Positions 40,824-50,456 of a stretch of 52,702 nucleotides of DNA are shown piece after piece. This DNA comes from Chloroflexota bacterium (GTDB lineage Bacteria; Chloroflexota; Anaerolineae; J036; Brachytrichaceae): NCBI GenBank assembly GCA_025354985.1, contig JANXLU010000084.1:1-52702 (forward strand), written 5' to 3'. Within the stretch, counting starts at the first letter, position 1. Each line of letters begins with the position of its first letter. Made by a program: the position numbers and the translations under genes. Below the pieces are notes generated by a model that saw nothing but the letters and a program-made list of their open reading frames with translations, was not told where the DNA came from and did not search any database.

Positions 40824-41942
40824 CTATCGAGCACAAATATCTGCAATTAACCGACCGTAGATGGCTACGGCTTGGTGCAATTGATCGACTGAAATCCATT
40901 CGCCAACCGTGTGTGCCTGTTTGATGCTTCCCGGACCAAGCACCACTTGGTTGCGAATTCGAGTCTGATAAATCACCGCCTCAGTGCCATAGGGCACGGT
41001 TTGCGGCTCAAGCGCGGCTGCGGCCCGGCAAGCCGCCTGCACCATATCATTGCCTGGCGCCACGTGAAAATAATCTACGATGTGCACAGCGGAATGCAGC
41101 CCATGCCTGGCCGCCATGTCCGTAATTAGTGCAATCGCTCCCTCGTTGTCCACGTCGGGCATATTGCGAATACTGAGCTCCGCCACGGACTTGCCTGCAC
41201 TTACATTTAGCTTTGTACCGAAGTCATTTAGGACCATATTAAAACCAAAGCTCGGAGGCGTAAACTGCCGGTTTAGAAATCGCGGGTCACTCTTGAATAC
41301 GGGTGCCAGTCCCGATACTTCGGCCAAAAACGGTGCGATTAGAAAATTTGCCGACGTGCCGAGTTCGGTGCTGGTGTGTGCCGCAACCCCCGTTGCAGTT
41401 ACGGTAATCGTTGTTCCACCTTTGTGGGCATATACGGGTACGAGCTCAGTTGGCTCGGCGACAACTGCGTGTGTGGGCCAGTTTCCTCCCAGCAACCGGC
41501 TTTCTCGGACGATCTGGCTGGCGCCGAAATAGCCATTCTCCTCATCTGCGGCCACACCGATCACCACGGGATGTTTCAACGCAGTAAAGCTGGCCCGGGC
41601 TGCGCCAACAATGGTTGCAGCTAGCGGTCCCTTCATGTCACAGCTTCCCCGCCCAATAATGCGGCCACCCTCCTCAACTGGCGTGAACGGGTTCCAACCT
41701 TGATCACCTGGCACGGTATCGGAATGGGAAAAGAAGCCGAGCCCACCCAAACCCGCACCCTTACGCGCCACCAAGCTTACTTTTTCCTGGCCTTGATCAT
41801 CGTAGCTCAATCGTTCGACGTCAAATCCAAGACCGGTGAGCAGGTGCTGCAGGTAGTCGCTGATGGCGGCATTGCTAACGCGGCTTGGCGTTGGGAATGC
41901 GACCAAATCCTTTGTAAGCGTAACTACGTCGGGTATGTCCAT
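40824..41942 (-). CDS. M20-family metallopeptidase/deacylase (ArgE/DapE-like)
   Basis: Dizinc amidohydrolase that removes an acyl group from an amino acid or cuts a small peptide. Metal ligands can be read: His and Asp in FFSHSDTVPGD, Asp in GRGSCDMKGPLAA, and the Glu pair in VAADEENGYFGA (catalytic base and ligand). The final HTVGEWISVDQLHQAV supplies the last His. A lid domain lies between about 175 and 290. 372 residues, normal for ArgE-like enzymes. No arginine or lysine gene is adjacent, so the substrate is not assigned. TAAACT lies 6 nt before the ATG. Confidence 0.9.
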   Translation of the reverse strand: MDIPDVVTLTKDLVAFPTPSRVSNAAISDYLQHLLTGLGFDVERLSYDDQGQEKVSLVARKGAGLGGLGFFSHSDTVPGDQGWNPFTPVEEGGRIIGRGSCDMKGPLAATIVGAARASFTALKHPVVIGVAADEENGYFGASQIVRESRLLGGNWPTHAVVAEPTELVPVYAHKGGTTITVTATGVAAHTSTELGTSANFLIAPFLAEVSGLAPVFKSDPRFLNRQFTPPSFGFNMVLNDFGTKLNVSAGKSVAELSIRNMPDVDNEGAIALITDMAARHGLHSAVHIVDYFHVAPGNDMVQAACRAAAALEPQTVPYGTEAVIYQTRIRNQVVLGPGSIKQAHTVGEWISVDQLHQAVAIYGRLIADICAR

Positions 41943-41948
41943 GAACTG

Positions 41949-41954
41949 AGTTTA
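41949..41954 (-). promoter_or_regulatory. Candidate -10 box of the M20 gene
   Basis: TAAACT on the minus strand ends 6 nt before the ATG at 41942; no Shine-Dalgarno site. Confidence 0.5.
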
Positions 41955-41988
41955 GCAGTGAATCGCCGCTAAAGCATCATTTGGCGGA

Positions 41989-42077
41989 GGTGAACCGTCG
42001 ACTTGTAGACGGTCAGTCACCCAGGATGCTTTGATCACTACGTGGCACAATTACCTACGTCACTGCGCTGGGTGACT
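41989..42077 (+). promoter_or_regulatory. Leader with two mutually exclusive hairpins before the alpha-2-macroglobulin gene
   Basis: Hairpin 1: GGTGAACCGTC (41989-41999) with GACGGT (42008-42013) and TCACC (42017-42021), an 11-bp stem with a 3-nt bulge. Hairpin 2: AGTCACCCAG (42015-42024) with CTGGGTGACT (42068-42077), 10 bp perfect with a 43-nt loop. They share 42017-42021 and cannot coexist. Hairpin 2 ends 4 nt before the AAGGAA ribosome site of the gene. Confidence 0.45.
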
Positions 42078-42093
42078 CCACAAGGAACGGCAA

Positions 42094-45000
42094 ATGTCGC
42101 ACACAACTTTGAACCATCTTTCCAGACTGTCACTTGTATTGGTTTTCGTGCTGTCGGCATGCACACAAAAAACTCAACAACCGCCGACCGCGGAGAGTTC
42201 ACCCACGGTCCCCGCCTATGTCACGCCAAGTTTGCCGGTGCCATCAAAGGCGCCCGAACCGTCGCGCGCGCCTGGACGACCCTTGGTGCTGGATGTATCT
42301 CCTGCACCGGGTGAGGAACTGTTATCAGACCAGCCCATTGTCATGACGTTTGACCAGTCCATGAATCAAGACACTGTGAAAGATTCAATTGCCTTGTGCT
42401 CCACAGATGGGTCATGCGGCACCGCACCCAAACTCGCATGGCGCAGTGCAAGCGTGCTGGAACTTTCACAGCCCACAGGTTGGCCAACCGACACCCAATT
42501 CGTCATAAACCTTGGCGACACGGCCGAATCCAGCGGTGGCAAGACCCTCGCCCGTGCCCAACAATTCACAATCAATACGCTTGGCAAGTTGGCGGTGGCC
42601 CAAATTATTCCAGCAGACGGTGCCAATGACATAACCGCAGATGCCATGGTTACTGTCGTTTTTAACCGTCCCGTAGTTCCACTAACAGCAATTTCCAACC
42701 AGGGAAGTCTGCCGATTCCAGTTACGTTCAGCCCAGCCGTTGTGGGAATAGGTGAATGGTTAAACACGAGCATCTATGTGTTTCGTCCGTCCCAGCCACT
42801 TGCTGCAGGAGTGAAATATCAAGGTTCGGTAAACGCAGGTCTAAAGGATATCACCGGCGCAACATTGGAGCGCAGCCAAACATTTTCATTTAGCGTAAGC
42901 CCTCCGATGGTGAAACGCGCAGGATTTGCAAACAACACGGCCGTTGGGCTGGATCAGCCGATTAGTGTGACCTTTAGCCAAAACATGGATCACGCCTCCG
43001 TGGAAGCGGCGTTCAAAATTTCGCCGGCAATACCGGGTAATTTCGTTTGGGCAACCGAACAAGCCGATCCGGACACCACGAGTAACACAAGCACCAAAGG
43101 TGATCCGGCACAAGCCAACGCAGTGAGTATTGTGTGGGGCGAAACCCTGGGCTTTCAACCCACGTCCTTGCTGCCCCGCAACACAAACTTCGTGGTTTCC
43201 ATCTCATCCGCTGCCAAGGCGCGCACCGGAACTGCCGGCCTAAATCAACCACTGTCCTTCAACTTCCGCACCCTTGCGCTTCCAAGCGTCCTGGACACCC
43301 GACCAAAAAATGGTGATGCCAATGCTCCTGCGGATAACGGTTTTGAAATCCAGTTCAATGTTCCAATCAGCGAAGCCTCCGTCTATCAAAACATCATATT
43401 TTCTCCAGCTATATCAGCCAGCCAGATATTCAGCTACTACTCTCCGTACGACAATCGCTTTTCCTTCAACACGCCGTTGCAACCAAGCACCCGCTACAGC
43501 ATCACGATTGGCCCAGGAGTCAGGGATCAGTTTGGCGCCCGATTGAGTGCGCCAAAAGTCATTTCATTTACAACCGCAAAGCTGGCTCCATTCGCTCAAC
43601 TGCAGACAAACGGCGACGTGGGCACATATGATGCCTCGCGCCCTCTCAAGGTTTTTGCGGCGTACCGCAACGTGTCGCGAATTAACGCCACCTTGCTCCG
43701 GTTGCCGGCCGATGCAATTGAATTTCTCAGAACACGCGATCTGCAAAAAATTTACAACGAAGTCTCACGGAGCACACCTGGATTCACACAAACGATCCTC
43801 GTCAGCAACACCTTGAATCAAACCAATTTCTCCGCAATCAAATTGGCGGAGAAAGACGACACGCCATCCCTACCTGGTGTCTATTTATTGGGCATCAGTA
43901 CACCTGAAACTATTGCAGCCAACTCTCAAATAGTTCGGCACGCGATGGTCGTTTCGCATCTGCACATCACGCTTAAGTATGGATCAACCGAATTGCTGGC
44001 ATGGGTAACCGACCTCAACACCGCCTCACCGCGCGCGGGCCAAATCGTTGACTTTTACGACAGCGCGTTTTCGAAGATTGGAAGCGCCAAAACCGACGAC
44101 CGCGGTTTGGCGATTCTCCGTGGAGTCGCCCTTCAAGACAGAGGCCAGGCCGGCTTTTTTGCAATGACGGGTGCACCCGGGAAGGCGGATTTTGGTCTTG
44201 TCTCGAGTGATTGGAACAGCGGACTCAACCCTTACGAATTCAACCTGCCGCAGCAATATTCTGTCGACCCTTTCATCGTTTATCTGCAAACAGACCGGCC
44301 AATTTATCGGCCCGGACAAATGGTGTATTTCAAGGGCATTGTGCGTACTGATGATGATGCCCGCTACACGATCTCGCCGACTGTGCGTCACGTAAATCTA
44401 TTTCTAAACAATGATCAGGGGCAACGCGTGTTGAGCAGCACCATTCCTCTTGGCGCAAATGGCACGTTTACCACACAATTTGCTTTGGATACGCTGGCCC
44501 CAACCGGAAGCTACAACGCGGAAATTTGTGCACCAAATCCCTCCTATGACCCGGCCCGAGTTGCCCGACCCTATGATCCGCGTAGTCAGCCATGCACCAT
44601 TTACCGCCCCGCTGGATTCGAAGTTGCCGCCTACCGAAGACCGGAGTTTGAGGCATCCATCACACCCGCTCAGACAGACATCCTTACTGGCGCCGACATA
44701 AGCGCAACCATCGCCGCCAATTACTTTTTTGGCGGAAACGTGGCAAATGCCAAAGTTGCATGGTCGGTTTCCTCAAAGGATTACGTCTTTGATAGGTACG
44801 GTGGGCAGGGTCGTTATACGTTTGGTGATTTTGATTTCTACTTTTTGCGCGATGCCGGCAACAATACCCGGGAGTCCAATGGTGTGGGCACCACGGATGC
44901 CAATGGTAAGTTTTCCTTCCGACTTCCCACCAATATTGACAGCCGCAAAAACAGCGCGGAATACACGCTCGAAGCCAGCATCACGGACGCAAATGATCAA

Positions 45001-48000
45001 AGTGTCAGCACGCGAGCTACCGTAATTGTGCACAAAGGGAAAGCCATCGTTGGCGTTGCGACAGATTCGTTTGTGATCGAGCAAGGCAAGTCGATTCAGG
45101 TTTCAGGCGTCATGGTCGATTGGCAGGGTGCGCCGATTTCAGATGGCACGGCAGTATTCACGCTTTTACACCGGGAGTGGTTTAGCGTTCAGCAGGAGGA
45201 TCGGTTCGGAAACCGGTTGTTTACATCGGTGCCCAGCGACACGGTGATCACCCGCAAACGGGCCGCCTGTAATGCGGATGGTCAGTGCGCCACTGACTTT
45301 AGGTTGCAGGACGGCGGCACATTTCGCATCACAGCTGAAGACGCGTCGGACATTGGTTCCGCGGGTGACGAATCCGCAACCTATGTATGGGCCTCATCTC
45401 GAACCGAATACGTCGGCTGGCGGATAGACAACAATGACCGCATCGAATTGAAGCTCGACCGAACCACATACATGGTTGGCGATGTTGCCAACCTCCTAAT
45501 TCCATCACCCTTTAGTGGCACCGTCACCGCCCTCGTTAGCATTGAGCGCGGGCGATTGCTCCAACAACGCGTGCTCACGTTAACAAGCAACAGCGCCCTC
45601 ATCGAGGTGCCAATTGAAGCAAGCTTCGCGCCAAACGCCTACATCAGTGTTGTCCTATTAAAAGGCGTGGATGCGCAAAATCCGGTGGCCGGATACAAGC
45701 TGGGCATGACGGGCTTTAAGGTGAACCCAAGCCAGTTTGCGCTGCATGTCACGGTCAGCCCGGAGCGATTGAACTATAGTCCGCGCGATATCGCCGTATA
45801 TGACATTGCCGTCACGGATGCGACCAGCAAACCAGTTCAGGCCGAGCTGTCGCTTGCATTGGTGGACAAGGCAATTTTGACGCTTGTGGCTTCCAATAAT
45901 GCCCCGCTTCTGGATTTGTTTTATGGCACGCGCGCCGCGGGTATTCAAACGGCGGATACCCTAAACATCAGTGTAGATCGGGTCACCCAACAAGTTATTG
46001 CCGAGTATGGCAAGGGCGGTGGCGGCGGACGCGGTCTCGCCGACCTTGCCAGCGACGCCACACGTGGTAATTTCCAAGACACTGCGTACTGGAATGGAAT
46101 CATTCAAACCGATGCGCAAGGTCACGCCCAGGTCAAGATTCCGCTGCCAGACAACCTGACCACCTGGCGCATGGAGGCCCAGGCGCTGGCCAACGACAGC
46201 AATGGATGGCTGATGGTAGGTCAGGCGATATCCGATGTCGTTGCCAGCAAACCGTTACTGGTGCGACCGGTCCTGCCAAGATTCTTCACCGTGGGAGATC
46301 AGGTCACCTTGGGCGCGGTAATCAACAATAACACCGCCACCGACCTCGACGTGCACGCAACACTGGATGCAAAAGGGGTCTCTCTCGTGAGCACGCCTCC
46401 CGCAACCACAATGGTGCGCGCACACGGCTCGGGCCGACTAAATTGGGATCTGTTGGTGCAGGATGCGCCAAACGCAATCCTGACCTTTAGCGTCGTTTCT
46501 GGCGATTTGAAGGACAGCGTCCAACTTGCTCCGGCCTCCACCGGTGGTCCGGACCAGTCAATCCCCATTTTGCACTATGTCGCCAATGAAACCATTGCAA
46601 CTACAGGAGACCTGCGCGAACCGGGTCGCAAAGTCGAGGTTGTCGCGCTCCCCAGACGGTTTGAGAAAGGCCAGGGAACACTCGATGTTCAAGTTGACAC
46701 CTCCCTGACCAAGATTATCAATAATGGTCTGGAGCAGCTTGAGTCATCCCCCTATGACGACAATGAATTGGTCGCGTCACGCCTGTTGGCTGGTAGTGCG
46801 CTCAACCGGGATGCGACCGAAATCAGCCGCCATGTTCAACGCCTGCAGGGCGCGCAACTTGCGGATGGGGGATGGGGTTGGTATGCGGGGTCCACGCAAA
46901 GCAACGAAATGGTAAGCGCACATGTGCTGCTCGCACTGTCCCGTGCACGAGCAAAAGCCTACGCCGTTGATGCCAACGTTTTTAACCGGGCCGGCGAATA
47001 CCTTGGGAAACGTGTGAACACGCTCGACGTAAGCACGCCCGCCAACGTGGCCAACCGACAAGCCATGTTCGCCTTCGTGCTGGCAGACGCGGGTCATGGA
47101 AACAGTGGCCGCCTTGCAGGCTTATACGAATTCCGCGAGAAGCTGTCATATTACGCACGCGCCCTGGTCGCCTTGGGCCTGCAAATGGTCAACCCGGGTG
47201 ACACGCGTATCACCACGCTTTTGGCTGACCTATACGGTGCGGCCAACCTAGCCGCATCGGGCGCAAGCTGGCACGAAAAGTCATCCGATCCCTATTCCTT
47301 CGACAGTGATATCCGAACGACCGCGATGGTCGTGGACGCGATCACGAAACTGGACGCAAAGAATGCGCTCGGGACCAACGCCGTGCGATGGCTCCTCATG
47401 GCGCGCAGTGGTCGGGCGTGGATCTCGCCGCAGGAAACGACGTGGGCAATACTCGCGCTGACCGATTGGCGTGCAGCCACGGGTGATGCCAACCAAATGT
47501 ATACCTGGCGCGTTTCGCTCAACAATGTCTCGGTTGCAAATGGCACGGCCTCGGCGCGCGATGGCACAGTCACCGTGCAAACTCCAATAAGCCAGCTGCT
47601 GCCCGCCGTTGGAAACGAGCTGACGTTTGAACGCGGCGAAGGCACGGGCGTCCTTTACTACAGCGCCCGCTTAAACAGTGTGTTGCCTGCCGACGAAGCC
47701 AAGGCTATAAATCGTGGCATCGTTGTTGCGCGCAAATACGAACTTGCAGAGTGCACCCCCAAGCCGGGTTCCCCGTGCGCAGCCATCAACGAGGCACGCG
47801 TCGGCCAGAACGTGCGGGTGCGGCTTACCGTGGTTGCACCGCATTCACTCTACTTTGTGCGCTTGACCGACCCGTTGCCCGCGGGTGCAGAGTCTCTGGA
47901 TCCGCGTTTGGTGCCGGTGCACATGCCTGAAATCGAAACGCGCTATGCATGGTGCGGCTGCTCGTTTGAGCACACGCAGTTGCGCGACAGCGTCACAATC

Positions 48001-48162
48001 GCAGAAGCAAGCTACCTGCCCTCCGGGACGCATGAGCTTACTTATTTGCTGCGGCCCGCGTTTGCCGGCACATACAAGGTCATGCCGGCACAGGTAACCC
48101 AAACCTACCTGCCCGAGTCCTTTGGCAGGAGCGACGGAGCGCAATTCAAAATCCTCCCGTAA
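42094..48162 (+). CDS. Alpha-2-macroglobulin-like lipoprotein without thioester
   Basis: Very large envelope protein (2022 residues) of the bacterial alpha-2-macroglobulin family, thought to trap proteases. A lipoprotein signal ends in the lipobox LSAC (Cys23), followed by a Pro/Thr-rich spacer. Several Ig-like and MG domains follow; QTDRPIYRPGQMVYFKGIVR near 730-750 is the family hallmark MG segment. A Gly-rich bait-like loop (GKGGGGGRG, about 1308) precedes NFQDTAYWNGIIQTDAQG. In the helical thioester domain the place of the CXEQ motif reads SPYDDNELVASR (1552-1563), so no thioester can form; GGWGWYAG follows as usual. AAGGAA lies 6 nt before the ATG. The frequent partner PbpC is not adjacent. 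Confidence 0.92.
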   Translation: MSHTTLNHLSRLSLVLVFVLSACTQKTQQPPTAESSPTVPAYVTPSLPVPSKAPEPSRAPGRPLVLDVSPAPGEELLSDQPIVMTFDQSMNQDTVKDSIALCSTDGSCGTAPKLAWRSASVLELSQPTGWPTDTQFVINLGDTAESSGGKTLARAQQFTINTLGKLAVAQIIPADGANDITADAMVTVVFNRPVVPLTAISNQGSLPIPVTFSPAVVGIGEWLNTSIYVFRPSQPLAAGVKYQGSVNAGLKDITGATLERSQTFSFSVSPPMVKRAGFANNTAVGLDQPISVTFSQNMDHASVEAAFKISPAIPGNFVWATEQADPDTTSNTSTKGDPAQANAVSIVWGETLGFQPTSLLPRNTNFVVSISSAAKARTGTAGLNQPLSFNFRTLALPSVLDTRPKNGDANAPADNGFEIQFNVPISEASVYQNIIFSPAISASQIFSYYSPYDNRFSFNTPLQPSTRYSITIGPGVRDQFGARLSAPKVISFTTAKLAPFAQLQTNGDVGTYDASRPLKVFAAYRNVSRINATLLRLPADAIEFLRTRDLQKIYNEVSRSTPGFTQTILVSNTLNQTNFSAIKLAEKDDTPSLPGVYLLGISTPETIAANSQIVRHAMVVSHLHITLKYGSTELLAWVTDLNTASPRAGQIVDFYDSAFSKIGSAKTDDRGLAILRGVALQDRGQAGFFAMTGAPGKADFGLVSSDWNSGLNPYEFNLPQQYSVDPFIVYLQTDRPIYRPGQMVYFKGIVRTDDDARYTISPTVRHVNLFLNNDQGQRVLSSTIPLGANGTFTTQFALDTLAPTGSYNAEICAPNPSYDPARVARPYDPRSQPCTIYRPAGFEVAAYRRPEFEASITPAQTDILTGADISATIAANYFFGGNVANAKVAWSVSSKDYVFDRYGGQGRYTFGDFDFYFLRDAGNNTRESNGVGTTDANGKFSFRLPTNIDSRKNSAEYTLEASITDANDQSVSTRATVIVHKGKAIVGVATDSFVIEQGKSIQVSGVMVDWQGAPISDGTAVFTLLHREWFSVQQEDRFGNRLFTSVPSDTVITRKRAACNADGQCATDFRLQDGGTFRITAEDASDIGSAGDESATYVWASSRTEYVGWRIDNNDRIELKLDRTTYMVGDVANLLIPSPFSGTVTALVSIERGRLLQQRVLTLTSNSALIEVPIEASFAPNAYISVVLLKGVDAQNPVAGYKLGMTGFKVNPSQFALHVTVSPERLNYSPRDIAVYDIAVTDATSKPVQAELSLALVDKAILTLVASNNAPLLDLFYGTRAAGIQTADTLNISVDRVTQQVIAEYGKGGGGGRGLADLASDATRGNFQDTAYWNGIIQTDAQGHAQVKIPLPDNLTTWRMEAQALANDSNGWLMVGQAISDVVASKPLLVRPVLPRFFTVGDQVTLGAVINNNTATDLDVHATLDAKGVSLVSTPPATTMVRAHGSGRLNWDLLVQDAPNAILTFSVVSGDLKDSVQLAPASTGGPDQSIPILHYVANETIATTGDLREPGRKVEVVALPRRFEKGQGTLDVQVDTSLTKIINNGLEQLESSPYDDNELVASRLLAGSALNRDATEISRHVQRLQGAQLADGGWGWYAGSTQSNEMVSAHVLLALSRARAKAYAVDANVFNRAGEYLGKRVNTLDVSTPANVANRQAMFAFVLADAGHGNSGRLAGLYEFREKLSYYARALVALGLQMVNPGDTRITTLLADLYGAANLAASGASWHEKSSDPYSFDSDIRTTAMVVDAITKLDAKNALGTNAVRWLLMARSGRAWISPQETTWAILALTDWRAATGDANQMYTWRVSLNNVSVANGTASARDGTVTVQTPISQLLPAVGNELTFERGEGTGVLYYSARLNSVLPADEAKAINRGIVVARKYELAECTPKPGSPCAAINEARVGQNVRVRLTVVAPHSLYFVRLTDPLPAGAESLDPRLVPVHMPEIETRYAWCGCSFEHTQLRDSVTIAEASYLPSGTHELTYLLRPAFAGTYKVMPAQVTQTYLPESFGRSDGAQFKILP

Positions 48163-48180
48163 CCCACACCTCTCCACAAA

Positions 48181-50361
48181 CTATCTCAGAAATGCTTCGT
48201 GAAGGCCGCCGTCAACGGCAATGATTTGGCCGGTCGTCTGTGACAACCGGTTGCCAAGCAGTAGAAAAACGGCCTCGGCTTGGTCCGCCGGCGTGATTGG
48301 CTTCTTCAGCAGCGTGCGGCTCGCATAAAACTGGGCCAGCTTTGCGGTAAGCACATCGGTCGCCTCGTCATCCGTATAGTCAATCCCGTACTTGGCCAGT
48401 GATCCGATCACCCGGTCGCGAGGAAACATCGCACTGCCCTGCACCACAGTCGCAGGTGCTACGCCGTTCACACGGGTAAGCGGGGCCAGCTCGATGGCCA
48501 GTTCGCGCACCAAGTGGTTTGCAGCGGCCTTGCTTGTGTCATAGGCCAGACTGCCTTTCTTGGCAACGACCGCATTCGCCGAAGTGGTGATCACCAGATT
48601 GGTCGGCATATTCTGCCGCTGCCATAGTTTGGCCACTTCGTCGGCCACCAGATAGGCTCCCGTTACATTAATGGCAAAGGTCTGGGCCCACCGTTCATCC
48701 GGGATGTGGCCCGTCACATCAGGCGAAACAAATATCCCGGCGGTAATGGCGACTGCATCCAACCCACCGTATGCCAGCATAAGTTCATCCAGCATGGCCT
48801 TTATGCTCTCGCGCCGGGTAATGTCTGCATTAAGCGCAATCGCCGGTCCGCATCCGCTAATCCCGCTACCGGCCACGCCGATCCCATTGCCATTTCGATC
48901 CAGAATCATTTGCGAGGTAGTCAGCGCACCGGCCTCATCCCGATCCACACATACGATGTGCGCACCTTCCCGTGCAAGGCGCAGTGCCACTTCCCGGCCG
49001 ATACCGCTTCCTCCACCGACGACCGCGATGACCTGGCGTGCAAGCTCCTGTTCGGGCGGCATCCTGCGCAGTTTGGCCTCTTCGAGCAACCAATATTCGA
49101 TGTCAAAAGCCTCCCGCGGAGGCAGCGCAGTGTATTCTCCGACAGCCTCCGCGCCGCGCATAACTTCTATCGCACAGTTGTAGAACTCGGCCGTCACCCG
49201 GCTTTCGCTCTTGTCCTTGCCCCAGGCGATCATGCCAAGCCCCGGAATGAGGATCACGGTCGGGTTTGGATCACGCATTGCGGGGGAGTCGGCATGTTTA
49301 TGCGTCTCGTAATACCGGCTGTAATCCACGCGATAGCGCACAAGACCGGCATCCAACAGTCGTTTTAGTTCGGTCACATCTGCGCTTGCCGGGTTCCAAG
49401 CCACAAACATCGGCTTAATCTTTGTGCGCAGAAAGTGATCCGGGCACGATGTGCCAAGCTCGGCAAGCCTTGCACAGTCCGCACTGTTTACAAAGCGCAT
49501 CACCGATGCATCCTCTTGCACCGTGGCAACGAAACGCCTTTGCCGGCTGATGCGACCGCGCAACCAGGGCAGCACCTCGACAAGCACGGCATGACGCGCA
49601 GGTTCATCAAGAGCCTCGCATGTTTGACCGCCAAACGTTACGGCACCCTTGTCATGCGCAGCGATAAAATTGGCGGCTCGTTCGATCAAATCAAGGGTCA
49701 GCTCATAACAGGCCTTGTCCTCGTCGGCCCAATTGATCAATCCATGATTACCCATGATTGCGCCCTTGGCATTCGGGTGCGCCTTGCACACGTCCTGAAT
49801 TTTCAGACCCAGATCAAACCCGGGCCGCTGCCAGGCCGTCCAGATTACGTCGTCACCGTATATCTCCCGGGTCAACGCCGCCGAGTTGCTGGCCGCAGCA
49901 ATCGCGATCACCGCATTCGGATGCATATGATCCACGTGCTTGTATGGCACAAACGAATGCAGCGGAGTATCGATCGAACAGGCGCGCGGATTTAGGTTAA
50001 AGGTGCAGTGGTTATAGAACGCAACCATCTCGTCCTCCGCGGCGGACTTTGGTCCGCGGTTGGGTGCCGCGGAGTAACGCGGCTGCAACGCAATCAACTT
50101 TTCCTGAATCAGCGAGGCAAAATTTTCACGCTTGCTGGTGCGCAAGTCGCCTCCAGAACCCTTGACCCACAGCACTTCTGTTTTGGCGCCCGTCAGTGGA
50201 TCCGGCGCGTGTATCTTTGATGACGTATTTCCACCTCCAGTGTTTGTGATTCGTTGATCACTACCAAGCAAATTTGAGCGATACACCAGGCGATCAACCG
50301 GTGACAAGGTCGCGGCGTGCGCATCATCCCAAAGATAATTGACGTGGGTAAAGGTTGCCAT
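48181..50361 (-). CDS. Bifunctional rhamnulose-1-phosphate aldolase / L-lactaldehyde dehydrogenase-type SDR
   Basis: Fusion that cleaves rhamnulose-1-phosphate to dihydroxyacetone phosphate and L-lactaldehyde and oxidises the latter, as known for the RhaD-RhaE type fused family. Residues 1-430 are a class II aldolase: TNTGGGNTSSKI, the metal-binding VDHMHPNAVIAIAA and MGNHGLINWA. Residues about 435-726 are a short-chain dehydrogenase: VIAVVGGGSGIGREVALRLAREGA binds NAD, and LAYDTSKAAANH holds Tyr and Lys of the active site. TAAGAT lies 6 nt before the ATG. A rhamnose mutarotase gene lies 0.9 kb away on the other strand; kinase and isomerase genes are not in the window. Confidence 0.94.
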   Translation of the reverse strand: MATFTHVNYLWDDAHAATLSPVDRLVYRSNLLGSDQRITNTGGGNTSSKIHAPDPLTGAKTEVLWVKGSGGDLRTSKRENFASLIQEKLIALQPRYSAAPNRGPKSAAEDEMVAFYNHCTFNLNPRACSIDTPLHSFVPYKHVDHMHPNAVIAIAAASNSAALTREIYGDDVIWTAWQRPGFDLGLKIQDVCKAHPNAKGAIMGNHGLINWADEDKACYELTLDLIERAANFIAAHDKGAVTFGGQTCEALDEPARHAVLVEVLPWLRGRISRQRRFVATVQEDASVMRFVNSADCARLAELGTSCPDHFLRTKIKPMFVAWNPASADVTELKRLLDAGLVRYRVDYSRYYETHKHADSPAMRDPNPTVILIPGLGMIAWGKDKSESRVTAEFYNCAIEVMRGAEAVGEYTALPPREAFDIEYWLLEEAKLRRMPPEQELARQVIAVVGGGSGIGREVALRLAREGAHIVCVDRDEAGALTTSQMILDRNGNGIGVAGSGISGCGPAIALNADITRRESIKAMLDELMLAYGGLDAVAITAGIFVSPDVTGHIPDERWAQTFAINVTGAYLVADEVAKLWQRQNMPTNLVITTSANAVVAKKGSLAYDTSKAAANHLVRELAIELAPLTRVNGVAPATVVQGSAMFPRDRVIGSLAKYGIDYTDDEATDVLTAKLAQFYASRTLLKKPITPADQAEAVFLLLGNRLSQTTGQIIAVDGGLHEAFLR

Positions 50362-50367
50362 GCGCCA

Positions 50368-50373
50368 ATCTTA
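50368..50373 (-). promoter_or_regulatory. Candidate -10 box of the aldolase/dehydrogenase gene
   Basis: TAAGAT on the minus strand ends 6 nt before the ATG at 50361; no Shine-Dalgarno site. Confidence 0.5.
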
Positions 50374-50436
50374 ACGGCTGCGTGAACTTCGGCGAAAAAT
50401 TAACAATTGCAAAATATCTTCCTCATCCCGCTCGGG

Positions 50437-50442
50437 TAAGGT
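50437..50442 (+). promoter_or_regulatory. Candidate -10 box of the heme membrane protein gene
   Basis: TAAGGT ends 14 nt before the ATG at 50457, predicting a leader of 7-8 nt. The weakest of the -10 boxes listed. Confidence 0.25.
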
Positions 50443-50456
50443 TGCGTCATCCATAA

